Shown piece by piece: positions 30,972-41,875 of a stretch of DNA of 56,511 nucleotides. Source of the stretch: Linderina pennispora (Eukaryota; Kickxellomycota; Kickxellomycetes; Kickxellales; Kickxellaceae); the NCBI RefSeq assembly GCF_002104995.1, contig NW_024468299.1:1-56511 (forward strand), written 5' to 3'. The first letter of the stretch is position 1. Each line of letters begins with the position of its first letter. A model generated the notes under the pieces. The model ran no database searches, was not told the origin of the DNA, and worked only from the letters and a program-made list of their open reading frames with translations. Both the position numbers and the translations under genes were made by a program.

Positions 30972-32333
30972 TTACTTTTCTGTCGCTGCGTACATTGATA
31001 GTCTGTGCAGCTGCGCAGCCATATCCGCTGTGCACGGCAAAGCCACCACTCCGATATCGCGATGCGGCACATCCGGGTCGCCCTGCCGAGCCTTTCCTGA
31101 CACGCGTGCGGCCAGCAGCCACGGCAAAACAGTCGAAGCAATCTCCCTGCCAAACATCCGCTCGCCATCATACACCGGCACCGCCTTGGTTCTGGCGCCA
31201 TCAACATGGGCGTACTTGAGCCCTGGCTCGGCCAGCGAAAACTGATATGTGAACTGTGTCTCTGATCGGAATGGCCTGGGCCACGCATTCTCCGGTTGTT
31301 TATCTATGGCTCGCAGCTTCTTCCCCCGCTTGCCCTTGTGGTTTACTGGTCCATCAACATGCAGCCCCGGGGTGAGCACCGGCAGCCAGTGGTACAGCTG
31401 CTCCAGCGCCTGCATGCTGAGCGTCGGCCCATTGTGCGGCTCTGGCCGCCCGGCAATCTGCACCGCAAGCCAGTCAATTTGCGCCAAAACATCATACTCG
31501 ATCGGTTCGTAGTTTCCATGCATTTTGCGCAGGGTCTTCCAGACCTTCTTCGCCATGGCCTCCGACGACACCGACAACGGCTGGTCGCTGATGGCCAGTC
31601 GTGTATATGGCAACGGCGGCGGCAACCGCACTATGCATTGCAGCCCTGCCGCCGGCAAAACGCAGTCAATGCTATGGGACTGCGGCAGTTCCACCAGCGG
31701 ATACATGCATTGCCACCGGGCGTCCTGGCGCTGAACCCGCCCATCGACCTCCATTCTAATCACATCCAGCCGCGACCTCGGCTGCCCAAAGGTCGTGCCT
31801 TTCTCTGGAATAACCAGCGGCGCAGGCGGATTGGCGTGCTGCGAGAACTGCAGATGCATGCGGTGCATAGCCGACAGGATCCGCAGCTGCAACACCTTGC
31901 CTGCATGCTCTACGATATCGGGACGCACGGCTCCGATCCCCGACGCCATTCTATAGCACAAGGGGTCACTCAGCGCCTGATGCAAATGCCGGGCGGATAT
32001 CGGCAGGTATGTGGATTTGGTCGCCACGCGCGAATGGCCCTCCAGCTCGTCGACTGTCAGCTGCGGCCGCCCTGTGGTCGGGTGGAGCTTGGGCTTGATC
32101 CGCAGACGCAGGTCCCGCGGCAGCTGCAGATGTGTGTAGTTGCATGTGCGCTGGCCGCTGGTCAGCTGCTGCACATACGGGCTGCTTTGGACCATTTGCC
32201 GGAGCGCAGAAATTGGCGCTGCTAGCGGTGCCTGGGTTGGGCCGCTGTCGGTTTGCACTGACTGCGCGGCGCTGCGCATCTGATCTAATGCCCATGTGTG
32301 CTTTGGCCGCCTATTTGTTACTGCGCGTCGCAT
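30972..32333 (-). CDS. Unrecognised 453-residue protein
   Basis: The frame is long and uninterrupted with protein-like composition, so it is very likely a gene, but I do not recognise a family. The first 25 residues are rich in Arg and lack acidic residues except Asp17 (MRRAVTNRRPKHTW), which could be a mitochondrial presequence. There is no membrane segment. A basic stretch (NHKGKRGKKLRAIDKQ) lies at about residue 330. The middle includes conserved-looking Trp/His positions (KVWKTLRKMHGNYEPIEYDV). It is convergent with Lunapark, sharing a T/A-rich 3' intergenic stretch of 53 bp. A mitochondrial role is only a guess from the N-terminus. Confidence 0.75.
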   Translation of the reverse strand: MRRAVTNRRPKHTWALDQMRSAAQSVQTDSGPTQAPLAAPISALRQMVQSSPYVQQLTSGQRTCNYTHLQLPRDLRLRIKPKLHPTTGRPQLTVDELEGHSRVATKSTYLPISARHLHQALSDPLCYRMASGIGAVRPDIVEHAGKVLQLRILSAMHRMHLQFSQHANPPAPLVIPEKGTTFGQPRSRLDVIRMEVDGRVQRQDARWQCMYPLVELPQSHSIDCVLPAAGLQCIVRLPPPLPYTRLAISDQPLSVSSEAMAKKVWKTLRKMHGNYEPIEYDVLAQIDWLAVQIAGRPEPHNGPTLSMQALEQLYHWLPVLTPGLHVDGPVNHKGKRGKKLRAIDKQPENAWPRPFRSETQFTYQFSLAEPGLKYAHVDGARTKAVPVYDGERMFGREIASTVLPWLLAARVSGKARQGDPDVPHRDIGVVALPCTADMAAQLHRLSMYAATEK

Positions 32334-33086
32334 CCTTGCTCCCTTTTTAGCTTCTGCCTTATCTTTGCAGAGTTTTTTTTCTTTTTTTTTTGGAGAATTG
32401 CTGGTGAATGGAATACGCTGTTCTGGAAATTGGGTAGCAGGAAGTAAAAACCCTTTCTCCCCTTGCTGTATGTGGGGCGATTAGTCAAAGTATGGTTAAG
32501 GGTTGGTGTATTATCTGATTTGGGGTGCTGCCCACTGTCGTCTTCTACTACCTTAAGAGGTGCCGATGGAAACTAGCACGTAAATGCGCAATTAAATAGA
32601 CGTAGTCGACAATCGCCCATTGACCGAAATTGGCGCTATTCATAACTCCGTCCTCCAATTAGCTGACATCGCAATTAACAGATGCCAGGCACTAGGCACA
32701 TACACCCTATTTTGGTCGGCCCCAGAATGAGTGTCTACACGGCCGCGTTTCCTGCCCCCTTGGGTTCAAACATTGGGTGTTTTCCTTACAGATGGATATT
32801 ATCGCTTTGTCCCGCCATAGCCAGGGTGGTTCCTTGCTGACTTGGAATGGATGTCTTAGGCTGGAACGCTGGACTTGATTAGCATTCGCAAATATCTGCG
32901 CTTACGATACCCTTCTGGAGACAAAGACGCGGATCATCATGCCATGGATGACTAGTGTGTTAATTGTGATGTAGATTTTTTTTTAAAGATATACACGAAC
33001 AAGAAGACATATTTTTTTTTTACCAAAGCGGGGGGAGAGGAGATGGCCAGCGTGCTTCCCCCCCCACACCATGAGTATCTGCAGTT
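32334..33086. other. Intergenic, no gene seen
   Basis: Promoter side of the 453-residue gene and 3' flank of the 40-aa gene. T-runs are present at 32382-32391, 32976-32984 and 33012-33020. Confidence 0.6.
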
Positions 33087-33209
33087 CTACTCAAACATGA
33101 TGGGCGGTCTGGGGGGTGGCGGGTAGTCGCGGCACGTGCGCATAATCTGTTTTCCAAGGTGCTGTTTTTGTGTGAAGGGCATGCTGGGCATAGCGATACA
33201 AAAGTGCAT
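33087..33209 (-). CDS. Micropeptide with DYPxPxRP motif (40 aa, member 2)
   Basis: On the minus strand the first ATG after a TATATATA box (33297-33305) opens a 40-codon frame. The product starts MHFCIAMPSMPF and ends CRDYPPPPRPPIMFE. Its C-terminal block aligns without gaps with members 1 and 3. The leader is about 60 nt and free of ATG. The N-terminal half has no similarity to the other members. No signal peptide is convincing. Function is unknown; the proline pattern would suit binding to an SH3 or other proline-recognition domain (inference). Confidence 0.55.
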   Translation of the reverse strand: MHFCIAMPSMPFTQKQHLGKQIMRTCRDYPPPPRPPIMFE

Positions 33210-33296
33210 CCGATAGTGTTGTAGATAGAAGCTGTATTGAAGTTTAACGAGTCCAAGTGAGTGAGTGAACAATGTCCCGGAGGGAGCCAAAAATGG

Positions 33297-33305
33297 ATAT
33301 ATATA
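33297..33305 (-). promoter_or_regulatory. TATA box of the 40-aa micropeptide gene
   Basis: An alternating TA run of nine bases lies about 88 bp upstream of the ATG at 33209 on the minus strand. Confidence 0.55.
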
Positions 33306-34772
33306 CCCTGGTCGCTTTTTGCAAGACGGGGAAATTCAAATAGTCAAGATCCAAAGTAATATCAGGGAGTAATCTCCAGAGAGGGGGAGGACCTAGAAGA
33401 ACCCAATATCGTTTATTTCTCGATCACCCAGGAGCGAGTTCGATTCCGGCGTAATTAATGCTAGACAGAAAAAGTGAAAAAGGGGAATTAAAAATACAAG
33501 AGATAGTTAATCTAAGGGGCCGGACTTGAGTCGGAGAAGGAATGTCTGTGGGGTGGGGAGGGCAAAGGCAGCTGTTGGTCTATATACGAAAAAGGGGAGT
33601 CAAGCCTCACCTATCTATACCCTTACCCTCAGTGTATGTGTGACAGGGGGTAGGCGGAAAATAACAGAAAGCGATGAAATCCCGACTAAAGCCGAGGTGA
33701 CCATGCGATATATAGGAACCACATGGCCGGCAGCGGGTTTGTTCCTCTACCAAACAAACAAACGAAAACAAAAACACGGAAATCGTTTATCTAGTACCCG
33801 CCATGGCGAGTCATGAAGAAAAATGGGGATGCAGCCGGCGAATGCTTGAGATGTAGCAGAGGAGTGATCCTTCAAGGGACACATGGTGCATGAATGTGGC
33901 GAAGACTCCCCATGGCTTTACAAGCAGGATGTTTTGCTACTTGTTCTATTCATGCAATGGGCAGGACAAAGTACTTGGTGAATAAAATGAGGCGCGCCTC
34001 CAAATCGCATTCATGGAGGATGCACTTGTCTCCTTCTGAATTTCCATACCAACTGCACTTGGGCCCAGCATGTTCAATGGTATTGAGAGAGAAAAATCTT
34101 TTTGTTTCAGGTGACTAGACAAGAGCGCCTCTTAGGTCTTGGCAGCGCATTCATGCAATCGCTTTTCTCTTTTCTTCTTTTCCTCTTTCCTTTTCTTTTC
34201 CTTTTTTTTTTCGGAACTGACCGAGCGGGTATTGGAGGTAGCTCCGCATGTATTTGCGAGTGCCGACAATGGCTACAGCTCATGACATACCTACTTGATC
34301 CCTCAGGCTTAGCTTGTAGACTCTTTTGCCACAGTGTCGTTGCTTCAGATGGCCTGTTTCTTCCTGCTTTTGGCTTGGAAATGGAAGGAGGGCGCGTGGG
34401 AGGACGTGCACTCCTACTTTTAGAAAGCACAATGCGATCTGCCACTTGCATTCTATTCAATACTGGGTACTGGCAAATATAGAGAATACGCACTTGTGAC
34501 ATGGCAAACAGCCATTTGTTATCGAGGAATATCTCGATAATGTAGCTGTGAAGCGAGAGGGAACCATACTGTATGCACCGAGCATTATCTGCGAGGCCAA
34601 TGTTGCAAAGCCATGAATAATCAAATGAAGGGAACCATATTGCAGATAAGCTTGGGGCAGGGATCCAAAATGTACTACGCCCGAGTTATCGCGTATAATA
34701 GCTAGCAGCTTGGAAAATTACATTGTAGAAAAATCGATCCTTTGTAAAATTAAATTTCAATTATTTCTCAAC
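33306..34772. other. Intergenic, 1.5 kb, with a polypyrimidine tract
   Basis: No gene is visible. A C/T-only stretch of about 50 bp lies near 34160-34212. The remainder up to 34772 is the promoter side of the helicase gene. Confidence 0.6.
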
Positions 34773-37445
34773 ATGCAAACCGAGCCAGCATTGGCGGACG
34801 GGCGCCTGCCGACACCGCAGACAGCCAAAGAATACTCGTTCCCCATGGCCCCTTATGACATCCAGCTTGATTTCATGAGACGGCTATTCGAGACAATCGA
34901 GAACGGCGATTTCGGCATATTCGAAAGCCCCACCGGCACCGGCAAGTCGCTCAGCATTATCTGCGGCGCGCTCACATGGCTCCAGCACAACTCAGAGCGC
35001 CCGCCTGCCAGAGAATTACAAACCACCGACGCGCCTGCATGGGTGGTCGAGTTTGAGCGCAAGCGGCTCAACCAAAGCAATAATGGGGATGCTGGCGACA
35101 AGTACGATAGTTGGGTGAAGAAAGTGCGCAGTCAGGAGCAGGCAATGCAGCGGAGGTCGAATCACAGACATATCGCTGGCAGTAGCACGGCTGGGCTGAA
35201 GCGCAAGACGGAGGTGGATAGCGATAGCGAGCTTGTTGTTGATGCGTACTATAGCGACGACATGGCCAGGAAGCCGACCGAGGACAATGTCGATGACGGC
35301 GAGGTCCGGTACTCGGACAATGTGCGCAGGCTGCTGCAACAGCGGGCAGAGAACAAGCCGTATTTCGACAGCTCCGACGAATCTGACCCCAGTGACAATG
35401 GGGGCGATGGTGGGCCGCCCGAGGAGCCGAATGTGACCAAAATCTACTATGCCTCACGCACGCACTCGCAGCTACAGCAGTTTGTCGGCGAAATCAGGCG
35501 CACCGAGTTTGCCCGCCGGGGCGTCAAATGCGTATCGCTGGGCTCGCGCTGGCAGCTGTGCATTAACGATTCGGTACGCCATGGCTGCAAAGCCGTCCAT
35601 CCAATCAACGAGCGGTGTCTGGAGATGCAGCAGAACCCAAAGAAGAAGCGGTGTCCATTCCTACCGGCATTGCAGACGCCGATGCTTGATTTCAAGGACT
35701 CAATCGGAGGCAAAATCATGGACATTGAGGATTTGGCAAAGGAGGGGAGGAGGGCTGGTGTTTGCCCGTACTATGGATCGCGGAATGCCGTGCGTGCGGC
35801 GCAGGTCGTAGCGTTGCCGTATAATATGCTGCTGTCCAAGAGCGCGCGCGAGTCCATGGGTGTATCACTCAAAGACCATGTGGTGATTGTTGACGAGGCG
35901 CACAATCTGGTGGACACCATCCTCGCCATCCACTCGGTCACAATCGACCTGCACACTGTGGCGGGGCTTGAGGAGATGGTGCAGATGTACTTTTCAAAGT
36001 ACTGGCGCCGCCTCAAAGGCAGCAACACCGTGTACATCCGCCAGACGCTGGCGCTGCTGAAGGCGCTGCGCAAGTACATGCATGGGGTTGCCAGTGGTGG
36101 GGAGTCGACCAGTGTCCTGTCAGTGAACGACTTTTTGCAGCGCGCACATGCAGACCACATAAATGTGTACAAGATCGACCGGTATCTGCGCGAAAGCAAG
36201 CTAGGGCGCAAGCTGAACATGTTTTCTGATAGGCGCCATTTGGAGGAACTCCAGGCTGCACCAAAGCGGGGGAGGGTGGAGTCGATGGAGACGGCTGGCA
36301 GCGACAAACCAGCCATTTTGTCTGCGCCAGCTTCGGGGATTGCGTCGCTTGAGGCGTTCATGGAGTGCATTGGGAGACCGGACCGGACCGGGGCCCGTCT
36401 TGTTGTGCGTACACTGGCTAAAGACAAGCCCACAGTCGAGCTCAAGTACCTGCTGCTAGATCCGTCTGAGGCCTTTGGCGAGATTCGCAGGGAGGCACGC
36501 GCAGTGATCTTGGCTGGTGGCACCATGAAGCCAGCTACGGACATCGTCGAACAGCTGCTCCCTGATATCCGGCGTATATCAACTGAGGATACTGCTGATG
36601 AGCATCGGAAGAAGCTTGACCCACATAGCGCGAGGCTGTTTGCATGGGAGCATGTGGTCGCGCGCTCGCACATCAAGGCACTGGTGGTGGACAGCGGTCC
36701 GACGGGCCAGCCGATGAAGTTTACGTTCCAGGACCAGTCCGATATGGTGCGGATCCGCGATGCCGGCCTGGCACTGGCAAGCCTATGCAATGTGATCCCG
36801 GCTGGGGTGGTCGCATTTTTCCCATCGTATGCCCTGCTGGGGAAAATGTTTGCCGAGTGGACAAAGCACGGGATCATCCAGCGTATCGAGAGGAAAAAGC
36901 CGGTGTTCTGCGAGTCGCATTCTGCGAATCTCCAGGACATGCTGCCAAATTACATGAAGCGCGTACATGCACCGGGGTCCACTGGTGCAGTTCTGCTGAG
37001 CGTGGTTGGCGGCAAGCTCAGCGAAGGCATTAATTTCAGCGATGACCTGGGCCGTGCTGTCGTCATGATCGGCGTGCCGTTCCCTAACCTTGCCTCACCA
37101 GAGCTCGCCGAGCGCATTGCCTTCTACGAGTCGATGGGGAAACCCGCGAGCACAGCACCGGGTGGGGTGGCGGCAGGGAAGATGGGTCCGCGCGGGCGAG
37201 AGTTGTACGAGTCGCTGTGTATGAGGGCCGTAAACCAGTCTATTGGGCGGGCGATTCGGCACAAGAATGACTATGCTGCAATCGTGTTTTTGGATAGCAG
37301 GTATGCAGATAGCAGGATTTCCAGCAAGCTGCCGTCGTGGATGGCCCACTCCAGCACTCAGCCAGGGCAGAAGGTCGAGCATATGCCATTTGGGCCGGCT
37401 GTCGCTCGAATTGCTGCCTTTTTCCGACAAGATTTCTCGCACTGA
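34773..37445 (+). CDS. CHL1: CHL1/DDX11-type iron-sulfur DNA helicase
   Basis: This superfamily 2, XPD-like 5'-3' helicase acts in sister chromatid cohesion and repair. It has 890 residues from the ATG at 34773 (MQTEPALADG), chosen because the in-frame sequence upstream is AT-rich and not conserved. Visible motifs are the Q-like PYDIQLDFM (28-35), Walker A ESPTGTGKS (51-59), the four-cysteine iron-sulfur region (about 263-295, including LCINDSV, GCKAV, RCLEM, RCPF), DEAH box VDEAHNL (373-379), GGKLSEGINF (about 745-754) and QSIGRAIRH (about 820-828). An acidic insert lies between motif Ia and the Fe-S cluster (about 150-220), as in other CHL1/DDX11 proteins. There is no intron. Confidence 0.93.
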   Translation: MQTEPALADGRLPTPQTAKEYSFPMAPYDIQLDFMRRLFETIENGDFGIFESPTGTGKSLSIICGALTWLQHNSERPPARELQTTDAPAWVVEFERKRLNQSNNGDAGDKYDSWVKKVRSQEQAMQRRSNHRHIAGSSTAGLKRKTEVDSDSELVVDAYYSDDMARKPTEDNVDDGEVRYSDNVRRLLQQRAENKPYFDSSDESDPSDNGGDGGPPEEPNVTKIYYASRTHSQLQQFVGEIRRTEFARRGVKCVSLGSRWQLCINDSVRHGCKAVHPINERCLEMQQNPKKKRCPFLPALQTPMLDFKDSIGGKIMDIEDLAKEGRRAGVCPYYGSRNAVRAAQVVALPYNMLLSKSARESMGVSLKDHVVIVDEAHNLVDTILAIHSVTIDLHTVAGLEEMVQMYFSKYWRRLKGSNTVYIRQTLALLKALRKYMHGVASGGESTSVLSVNDFLQRAHADHINVYKIDRYLRESKLGRKLNMFSDRRHLEELQAAPKRGRVESMETAGSDKPAILSAPASGIASLEAFMECIGRPDRTGARLVVRTLAKDKPTVELKYLLLDPSEAFGEIRREARAVILAGGTMKPATDIVEQLLPDIRRISTEDTADEHRKKLDPHSARLFAWEHVVARSHIKALVVDSGPTGQPMKFTFQDQSDMVRIRDAGLALASLCNVIPAGVVAFFPSYALLGKMFAEWTKHGIIQRIERKKPVFCESHSANLQDMLPNYMKRVHAPGSTGAVLLSVVGGKLSEGINFSDDLGRAVVMIGVPFPNLASPELAERIAFYESMGKPASTAPGGVAAGKMGPRGRELYESLCMRAVNQSIGRAIRHKNDYAAIVFLDSRYADSRISSKLPSWMAHSSTQPGQKVEHMPFGPAVARIAAFFRQDFSH

Positions 37446-37748
37446 ATTGCAATCGATTCCATAGCATTAGTGTCCACTAGATGCAATGGCATTTATGGAT
37501 GAATCCTACCAGGGCCACTCTTAGAGCGACCCGGTACCTGCTTTTATGGCTTGCTCGATTGCTTGTGATGTAGCCTAGACCGGTACTTGTACAAAATCAT
37601 CGCCCACGATCGGCTATGTCGCATAATTATTCGACCAGAGCGGTTGTGGTGACCACATCGCATCGGTTTTCAGCTCTCAGTATTCACACAAGTTATTCAG
37701 AAATTACTTCATCACATATTCATACCACCTATCATTTAGTTATTCGCA
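37446..37748 (+). promoter_or_regulatory. Short intergenic and promoter of TDP1
   Basis: A 303-bp spacer between the stop of CHL1 and the start of TDP1. It is AT-rich near the ATG. No clear TATA box. Confidence 0.5.
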
Positions 37749-39257
37749 ATGCCAGACAACATGGATAACGATAGAGAGCGTGGGGCTACACACCACTTCA
37801 ACACACGATCAACCTCATGCCCAAATAGCGAAGCAGGGGCAGCGAATAGCGTTATCTCCATCTCTGATACTTCCGATATCGATGACGGTGATGATGTAAT
37901 TGCTATATCTTCTGATGACACTTCTGACAGTGAGTCTGAGGCTGGGGATATCCTGCCTGACACGGGCAAACAGGGTCGGCTGTCGGCTACTCCATTGCTC
38001 AGTTATCCCCACGGAACCGTCCGTATCACGCACTTGCAGGATGAGCGATCAGCTAGCGACGACATGATTACATTCGAAGCTTTGGTACAGCCCGAGAAGC
38101 TGCGCAAGGCCATCCTCTCAGCCTATGTTGTGGATATGGAATGGCTAACCAGCAAGTTTAGGTCAGAGACAAAAATCGTGCTGGTTGAGAACTACAATCC
38201 GAAGACAGAGCACAGAGGGGCTATGCAGTTTGACCGTGGAATGTTGACAATAGTTCACCCGGAATTCAATCCCCGGCAGATGTACCCTATTGTGCATTCG
38301 AAGTTCATGCTGTTGTTCTATGACGCGCATGTGCGATTGGTGGTAGGCTCAGCAAATCTTATCCCGGTTGACTGGAGTATAATCCAAAACATCTTGTTTA
38401 TCCAGGACCTGCCGTATACGCCCAACCAGCCCCAGCCTACAACCGAGTTTGGGATATCGCTGACGGAGGTGCTTTTGGACCTGAGCGTGCCAAGCCAAGC
38501 AGTTGCCCAATTGAATTATATTGATTTTCGCAAGGTCACCGTGCACCTCGTTGCCTCTGTGCCGACAAGCTACCGGCGCAGCATCGACCATTCGACACAC
38601 TACGGAATCAGCCGGCTAGCCCAGGTTGTGCATAAAATGAAGCCGCATATGCCGGCTGTCGACAATGCCAGCTTGAACCTGTATGTGTACGGAACCTCGA
38701 TGAGTGCCATTACTGAACAATACCTGGCGGTGTTTTATAAATGCGCGCAGGGTCCAGATCCCCAGTCGCTGAACAGCATGTCCAGATGGTGTATGGATAA
38801 AAGCGCCGTGCGTGTATATATCGGGTTCCATACAGAGGACCAGGCACAGGAATTTAGATACGAGAGCCAGAGCCGCAGCAGCCTTGTGTTTATGCGAAGC
38901 ATGTACACTAACTATTCGTTCCCCAGAGACCGGTTGTATAAGATCAGGGCCTCTTCCCCGCGGGTCGCCACCCATGCCAAGGTCATCATGGCGCGCTTGG
39001 GCAGGGCACAAGACCATGGATGGGTATACCTGGGCAGCCACAACTTTACACAGGGGGCATGGGGCCGGCCGAAGGATACATCGCGGCCCAACATTAACAA
39101 CTACGAGCTGGGCGTCGTCATCCCAGATATCAGCTACTCTGTTGAGGCAGGGCATACACATGCCATGTGGAATGGTGTCAGGGTTCCACTTTCATTTGAT
39201 GTAGACTGGGAGCCATATAACTACGGGGATATACCATGTCTTCGAGATAATGTGTAG
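37749..39257 (+). CDS. TDP1: Tyrosyl-DNA phosphodiesterase 1
   Basis: TDP1 removes topoisomerase I peptides and other adducts from DNA 3' ends. The 502-residue protein has both HKD half-sites: HSKFMLLFYD followed by VVGSANLIPVDW (about 183-205), and THAKVIMARLG followed by YLGSHNFTQGAWG (about 407-432). An acidic Ser/Asp-rich N-terminal region (about 35-70) resembles the regulated N-terminus of other TDP1 proteins. The catalytic His and Lys of each half are present, so the enzyme should be active. A decayed tandem copy follows 86 bp downstream. Confidence 0.94.
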   Translation: MPDNMDNDRERGATHHFNTRSTSCPNSEAGAANSVISISDTSDIDDGDDVIAISSDDTSDSESEAGDILPDTGKQGRLSATPLLSYPHGTVRITHLQDERSASDDMITFEALVQPEKLRKAILSAYVVDMEWLTSKFRSETKIVLVENYNPKTEHRGAMQFDRGMLTIVHPEFNPRQMYPIVHSKFMLLFYDAHVRLVVGSANLIPVDWSIIQNILFIQDLPYTPNQPQPTTEFGISLTEVLLDLSVPSQAVAQLNYIDFRKVTVHLVASVPTSYRRSIDHSTHYGISRLAQVVHKMKPHMPAVDNASLNLYVYGTSMSAITEQYLAVFYKCAQGPDPQSLNSMSRWCMDKSAVRVYIGFHTEDQAQEFRYESQSRSSLVFMRSMYTNYSFPRDRLYKIRASSPRVATHAKVIMARLGRAQDHGWVYLGSHNFTQGAWGRPKDTSRPNINNYELGVVIPDISYSVEAGHTHAMWNGVRVPLSFDVDWEPYNYGDIPCLRDNV

Positions 39258-39343
39258 ATGCTTCGGAGCTATAATATATGTGGATGCATCCAGGGAACCA
39301 AGGTCGAAGCAATAGCTGTTACCAGTATGACATGTGTATCTAA

Positions 39344-40753
39344 ATGTCGCCTTTAACAGTCGTCGCCATTCACTGCCAAGTAAGAAATACTCATCCAAAA
39401 GAAGCCTTTGGCACAAGTGCGACCCAGCACTTGGTCAATTCAACGTACAATCCAGTTCCGCTTATAGCTGTCACTGACGACGAGATGAGTATAAATTCAG
39501 AAGACAGTTATGTGTTCAACCCACTGCCGCCACCTCCTATCGAATTCCCTGACAGAGGAATCCACATCACTCATTTACAAGGCGAAAATGCCCCAGATGG
39601 CACCATAGTCACGTCTGACAGTCTTGTGAAAGCACACTTGCTGTGCGAAGTTGTGGTGGCAACATCTCAAGTAGACATGGATCGAGTGCAGCGTAGGTTT
39701 CTAATGGGTACTGAGGTCATCTTTATCAAAAAAAATATAACCTACAGAGAGAGAGCCCAGGGAAATAGCGGCTGGAAAGTGATGGTGTGCGGATTACTGT
39801 TAACCCCGTGCATCCTGGTATGAACTCTAAGCTTACACTGCTGTACTATGTAAGTTATATGTGGCTGGTGGTGGACTTGGCTGACCTGAGACTGTCAAAA
39901 TGGGGTGCATTCAGAATATCTTGTTTGTTCAGGACCCCCGTATGAAATCGGCATTCTCCAGCTCGTGACCGAATTTGGCATGTCGCTGGGACAAGCACTA
40001 CTTAATTTGAATATGCCACATGAGGTCGTTAAGCACTTGAGATATATCGACTTTACCAAAGTCACCGCATATCTAGTAGCTCCTATTCCGATTTGCCACC
40101 CACGCAGCAGGGTCTGTCCATTACACCACCGACTCAGAGGGCTGGTCATAGTTGCATATGGAATGAATGGACTGCAAAACACTGAAGCCCAGTACCGAAA
40201 TACCAAAAACTCCGCTATGCCTCTATACATGTACGGAGCCAGGGTGGACACACTCAATACGCACGTCTTGCTGGAATTCTACAAGTGCACACAAGGGCAA
40301 AATCCACGGTCGGTAGATGATATACCGAGCTGGGAGGCTATAGCTAGAAGTCAGGTGCATATATATTGGGTTCCATACAGAGAATCAAGCCGAGGCACTC
40401 GAGCACCGCAAGGAAAGGGGCCAGTACGCATAGCCTGATCAATGCAACTACACACACTGCTCATTCTCAAAAGGCGGACTATACAAGATCGAAACAGAAT
40501 TTGAGAATGCCACGACAAATTCTAGGGTCATGATCGCACACAGAGGCAGGAAGAAAACCACAGATGGGTATACGTGGGCTGCCATAACTTCACTCATGCA
40601 TGCTGGGGCCGGCTGGGGGCAACAGGAAGGCCGGTAATCGATAGCTGTGAGTTGGGAGTTGTTCTTCCCAATGTTGTCTATGAGGAAGAGCACGAGAGGA
40701 CGTACGTCAGATGGAATGGGGCGAAGGCTCCGCTGTTGTTTGGTACTGCCTAG
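39344..40753 (+). pseudogene. Decayed tandem copy of TDP1
   Basis: The stretch aligns with the TDP1 gene from GIHITHLQGENAPDG (near 39565) to a final RWNGAKAPLLFGTA (stop at 40751-40753). The frame breaks around 39780-39900, 40380-40440 and 40563. Both HKD half-sites are lost: HSKF has become NSKL, the GSAN segment is unrecognisable, and THAK has become TNSR. The last Asn motif survives as VGCHNFTHACWG. Loss of the active-site residues as well as frame shows true decay, not sequencing error alone. Confidence 0.9.
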
Positions 40754-41001
40754 GGTATGTATGGTACTGGTACCATTCTGTACATCATCAAAAGCAGCTA
40801 GAAGTTAGCGTTTTCCACAGCAAACCAGAGTTTGATAGTGCAGCAATAACCACATCACACCACATCACATCACATACAATACCATAATATCCATGGGTCA
40901 CTAAGAGTAGTACATAAGCAAACTAGAAATTATCTACCTGGCTATTCCTTTGTGCTTTTCATATACACCAGCGTTATTTTCACATTCTGCCAACACATAT
41001 C

Positions 41002-41829
41002 ATGGTAAAAAATTCTGCACGGGACCTGCTTCGAAAAGCACGAGAGCAAAAGAAACGTCAGCAGGCACAAAGCAAAGCACGGCCAGTTCCACTACCGAAA
41101 CAGCCCACCAACAACGAGCCCACACAATCAAAACGACCACTTCCAGATACAGATGACGTAAAAGAGGTGGCAACTGAAGTAAAGCGGTTGAAAGTTGACA
41201 CACCTACAGAACAACAGTCAGCCCTGTCACTTGTCGAATATGGTAGTGACGGCAGCGAGGACGAGAGTGAACCAAAGAGTGAAGGAGAGTCAGAGGAACA
41301 AGCTGACGAGGCCAATGGCCTACCTGCAGGGTTCTTCGATGCTGGAGTAGAGCCCGAGGTAGATGGGGCAGAAGAAGACCCAGATGTCCAAATGGACGAC
41401 GAGAAGCCAAATGACCAGCCTGCTCTGCCCGCGGGGTTCTTTGACAGTGCAACCGAGCAAAAAGCTGCAGAGACAAAAACCTCTGTTGGCCAGATACGTG
41501 TCGAGCAAAAGAAGGACCTGGCAAAGGATCTGGCCAGCTTTGAGGCGGAGATAGCCGATCTCGCCGAAGAGAATAGCCTTGTGCGCACGACCGATGAGGC
41601 AGATATGCAAAAGTCGGCAATCGACGAGCTAGACCGCAAGGACCGGGAGTGGAAGGCAAGGACACAGAGACTGGCCAAGATGCGAGCAGTCATTCAAGAG
41701 GGATTGAAGGAAATGGACGCGAGCCAGATGGAAACGAACGAGGAGCAGGCTGATGCGGCATCAAGTGGGTCAGACTCAGACATGAGTGACATAGACGAGA
41801 TAGCGGACTGGCGGTCCCGGACATTCTAA
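41002..41829 (+). CDS. ZNF830/CCDC16-like nuclear protein (LPAGFFD repeats)
   Basis: This 275-residue, highly charged protein has a basic N-terminus (RKAREQKKRQQAQSK), an acidic middle and a C-terminal coiled coil (about 170-250). The motif LPAGFFD occurs twice (near residues 110 and 145). That motif and the C-terminal helix (IDELDRKDREWKARTQRLAKM) resemble ZNF830, a spliceosome-associated protein needed for genome stability. The N-terminal C2H2 finger found in animal ZNF830 is not visible. The assignment rests mainly on the LPxGFFD motif and domain order. The gene ends 46 bp from the convergent SH3-EH gene. Confidence 0.62.
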   Translation: MVKNSARDLLRKAREQKKRQQAQSKARPVPLPKQPTNNEPTQSKRPLPDTDDVKEVATEVKRLKVDTPTEQQSALSLVEYGSDGSEDESEPKSEGESEEQADEANGLPAGFFDAGVEPEVDGAEEDPDVQMDDEKPNDQPALPAGFFDSATEQKAAETKTSVGQIRVEQKKDLAKDLASFEAEIADLAEENSLVRTTDEADMQKSAIDELDRKDREWKARTQRLAKMRAVIQEGLKEMDASQMETNEEQADAASSGSDSDMSDIDEIADWRSRTF

Positions 41830-41875
41830 ACGGACTATATTTTTCTTTAAAATGAAACCGGGATATAACGCTATG

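Noticed and set aside
33420-33455. B-box-like sequence (GAGTTCGATTCC) suggesting a tRNA
   Set aside because: No matching A box, acceptor stem or anticodon arm could be folded around it.
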